The position numbers and the translations under genes are program-made. Under the pieces are notes generated by a model. The model saw only the letters and a program-made list of their open reading frames with translations. It was not told the origin of the DNA and searched no databases. This document shows, one piece after another, positions 13,093 to 13,555 of a stretch of DNA of 13,555 nucleotides (the stretch's first letter is position 1; every line of letters starts with the position of its first letter). The DNA is from Planctomycetota bacterium (lineage in GTDB: Bacteria; Planctomycetota; Phycisphaerae; UBA1845). The stretch covers positions 1 through 13,555 of the forward strand of contig JADFRO010000039.1 in NCBI GenBank assembly GCA_022561255.1. The letters are read 5' to 3'.

Positions 13093-13555
13093 ATGAAGGC
13101 GAATGCCGATCTTGACCACATCGTTAAGATCAACACGCATATCCGTGATTTCTGGGCTTATGCCTGGGAATGGGCCCCGCGCGACGCAGCGTTGCTGCTC
13201 TCGAAGTCGCGGCTCGACTTACAAGTATCACTGTCGCATGCTCTTGAGCTGTGGCTTGAGCCTTGCGCGGAAGAGCAGCGCGACGGCAGGTTGATTCTTG
13301 CTTGGGCGAACCTAGGGAGTCTTATCGAAGGTACGCTCCAGTGGTTTCTCAGCGTGTACGAGGGCGACTATAGCGGCACGCCCGTGAAGACCTGGAAAGG
13401 GAAGGAGCTCGACATTGACGGACTCCAGTTGGCACAGCTTCGTCGTTTCTTCGACAAGCATGTCTGGACGTCAGACGACCTGCACTGGAGTTCCTGGATC
13501 GAGCATGTAGGCCGTCGCCGGAACGCTATCCACGCGTTTCGCGATCGGGATCTGG
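13093..13555 (+). CDS. Unrecognised protein, 5' part; RxxxxH near the break
   Basis: An open frame of 154 codons runs from ATG 13093 off the right edge. The protein starts MKANADLDHIVKINTH, is rich in Trp and in charged residues, and looks largely helical: WANLGSLIEGTLQWFLSVYE at 71-90 and LQLAQLRRFFDKHVW at 111-125. Near the edge it has RRRNAIHAFRDRD (141-153). R142-x4-H147 resembles the R-x4-6-H motif of HEPN RNases, which also have long helices, but with the end missing this is only a hint. It begins 21 nt after the trxB stop and could share its transcript. No clear Shine-Dalgarno is seen; a 6-codon frame (ATG 13073 to TGA 13093) overlaps its start codon by one base. Confidence 0.6.
   Translation, partial: MKANADLDHIVKINTHIRDFWAYAWEWAPRDAALLLSKSRLDLQVSLSHALELWLEPCAEEQRDGRLILAWANLGSLIEGTLQWFLSVYEGDYSGTPVKTWKGKELDIDGLQLAQLRRFFDKHVWTSDDLHWSSWIEHVGRRRNAIHAFRDRDL

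Overview
The window is GC-rich and bacterial. DUF502, an EboC-like UbiA protein, a very large phosphosugar mutase, a lipoprotein and dispersed GGCGGGC-N4-GCCCGCC palindromes together suggest a Planctomycetota-like genome; this is inference, since no rRNA or marker phylogeny is available. UGA ends at least five intact genes (moaA, the TIM-barrel gene, the mutase, glyA, the lipoprotein), so the standard code applies.

Layout. 1-351 (-): 5' part of an HD-domain phosphohydrolase, cut by the window edge. 379-747 (-): remnant of a NYN/PIN-like nuclease gene with an in-frame UGA and no C-terminal half. 759-857 (+): candidate orphan small RNA with a promoter-like sequence, two hairpins and a strong intrinsic terminator. 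858-1133: no gene seen. 1134-3101 (-): moaA followed by a DUF502 membrane protein. 3254-8661 (+): four closely packed genes, namely a TIM-barrel sugar isomerase, an EboC-like UbiA protein (4-nt overlap), a 777-residue phosphosugar mutase and a HAD hydrolase (8-nt gap). 8704-10754 (-): glyA and a lipoprotein gene whose likely GTG start overlaps the glyA stop. 10929-11636 (+): a peroxiredoxin-like gene. 11692-11971: a BIME-like repeat pair. 12031-13071 (+): thioredoxin reductase. 13093-end (+): start of an unrecognised gene.

Main discovery. The peroxiredoxin-like gene has an in-frame TGA at 11223-11225, exactly where its family has the first Cys of the FYRGxWCxYC motif. The frame stays open on both sides, the second Cys is kept and is the only Cys in the protein. 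A perfect 6-bp hairpin with a G at the start of its loop begins 11 nt after the TGA, with the loop 17 nt after it. This fits a selenoprotein with a U-x-x-C redox centre, read through one 235-residue frame from 10929 to 11636. Automated annotation would split it into two hypothetical pieces. The next gene is thioredoxin reductase, a sensible electron source for a thioredoxin-fold peroxidase.

Regulation is visible only as candidate sites: promoter-like sequences before moaA, the TIM-barrel gene, the HD gene and the selenoprotein, good Shine-Dalgarno sites for glyA and the selenoprotein, and GTGA stop/start overlaps that suggest translational coupling in two gene pairs.
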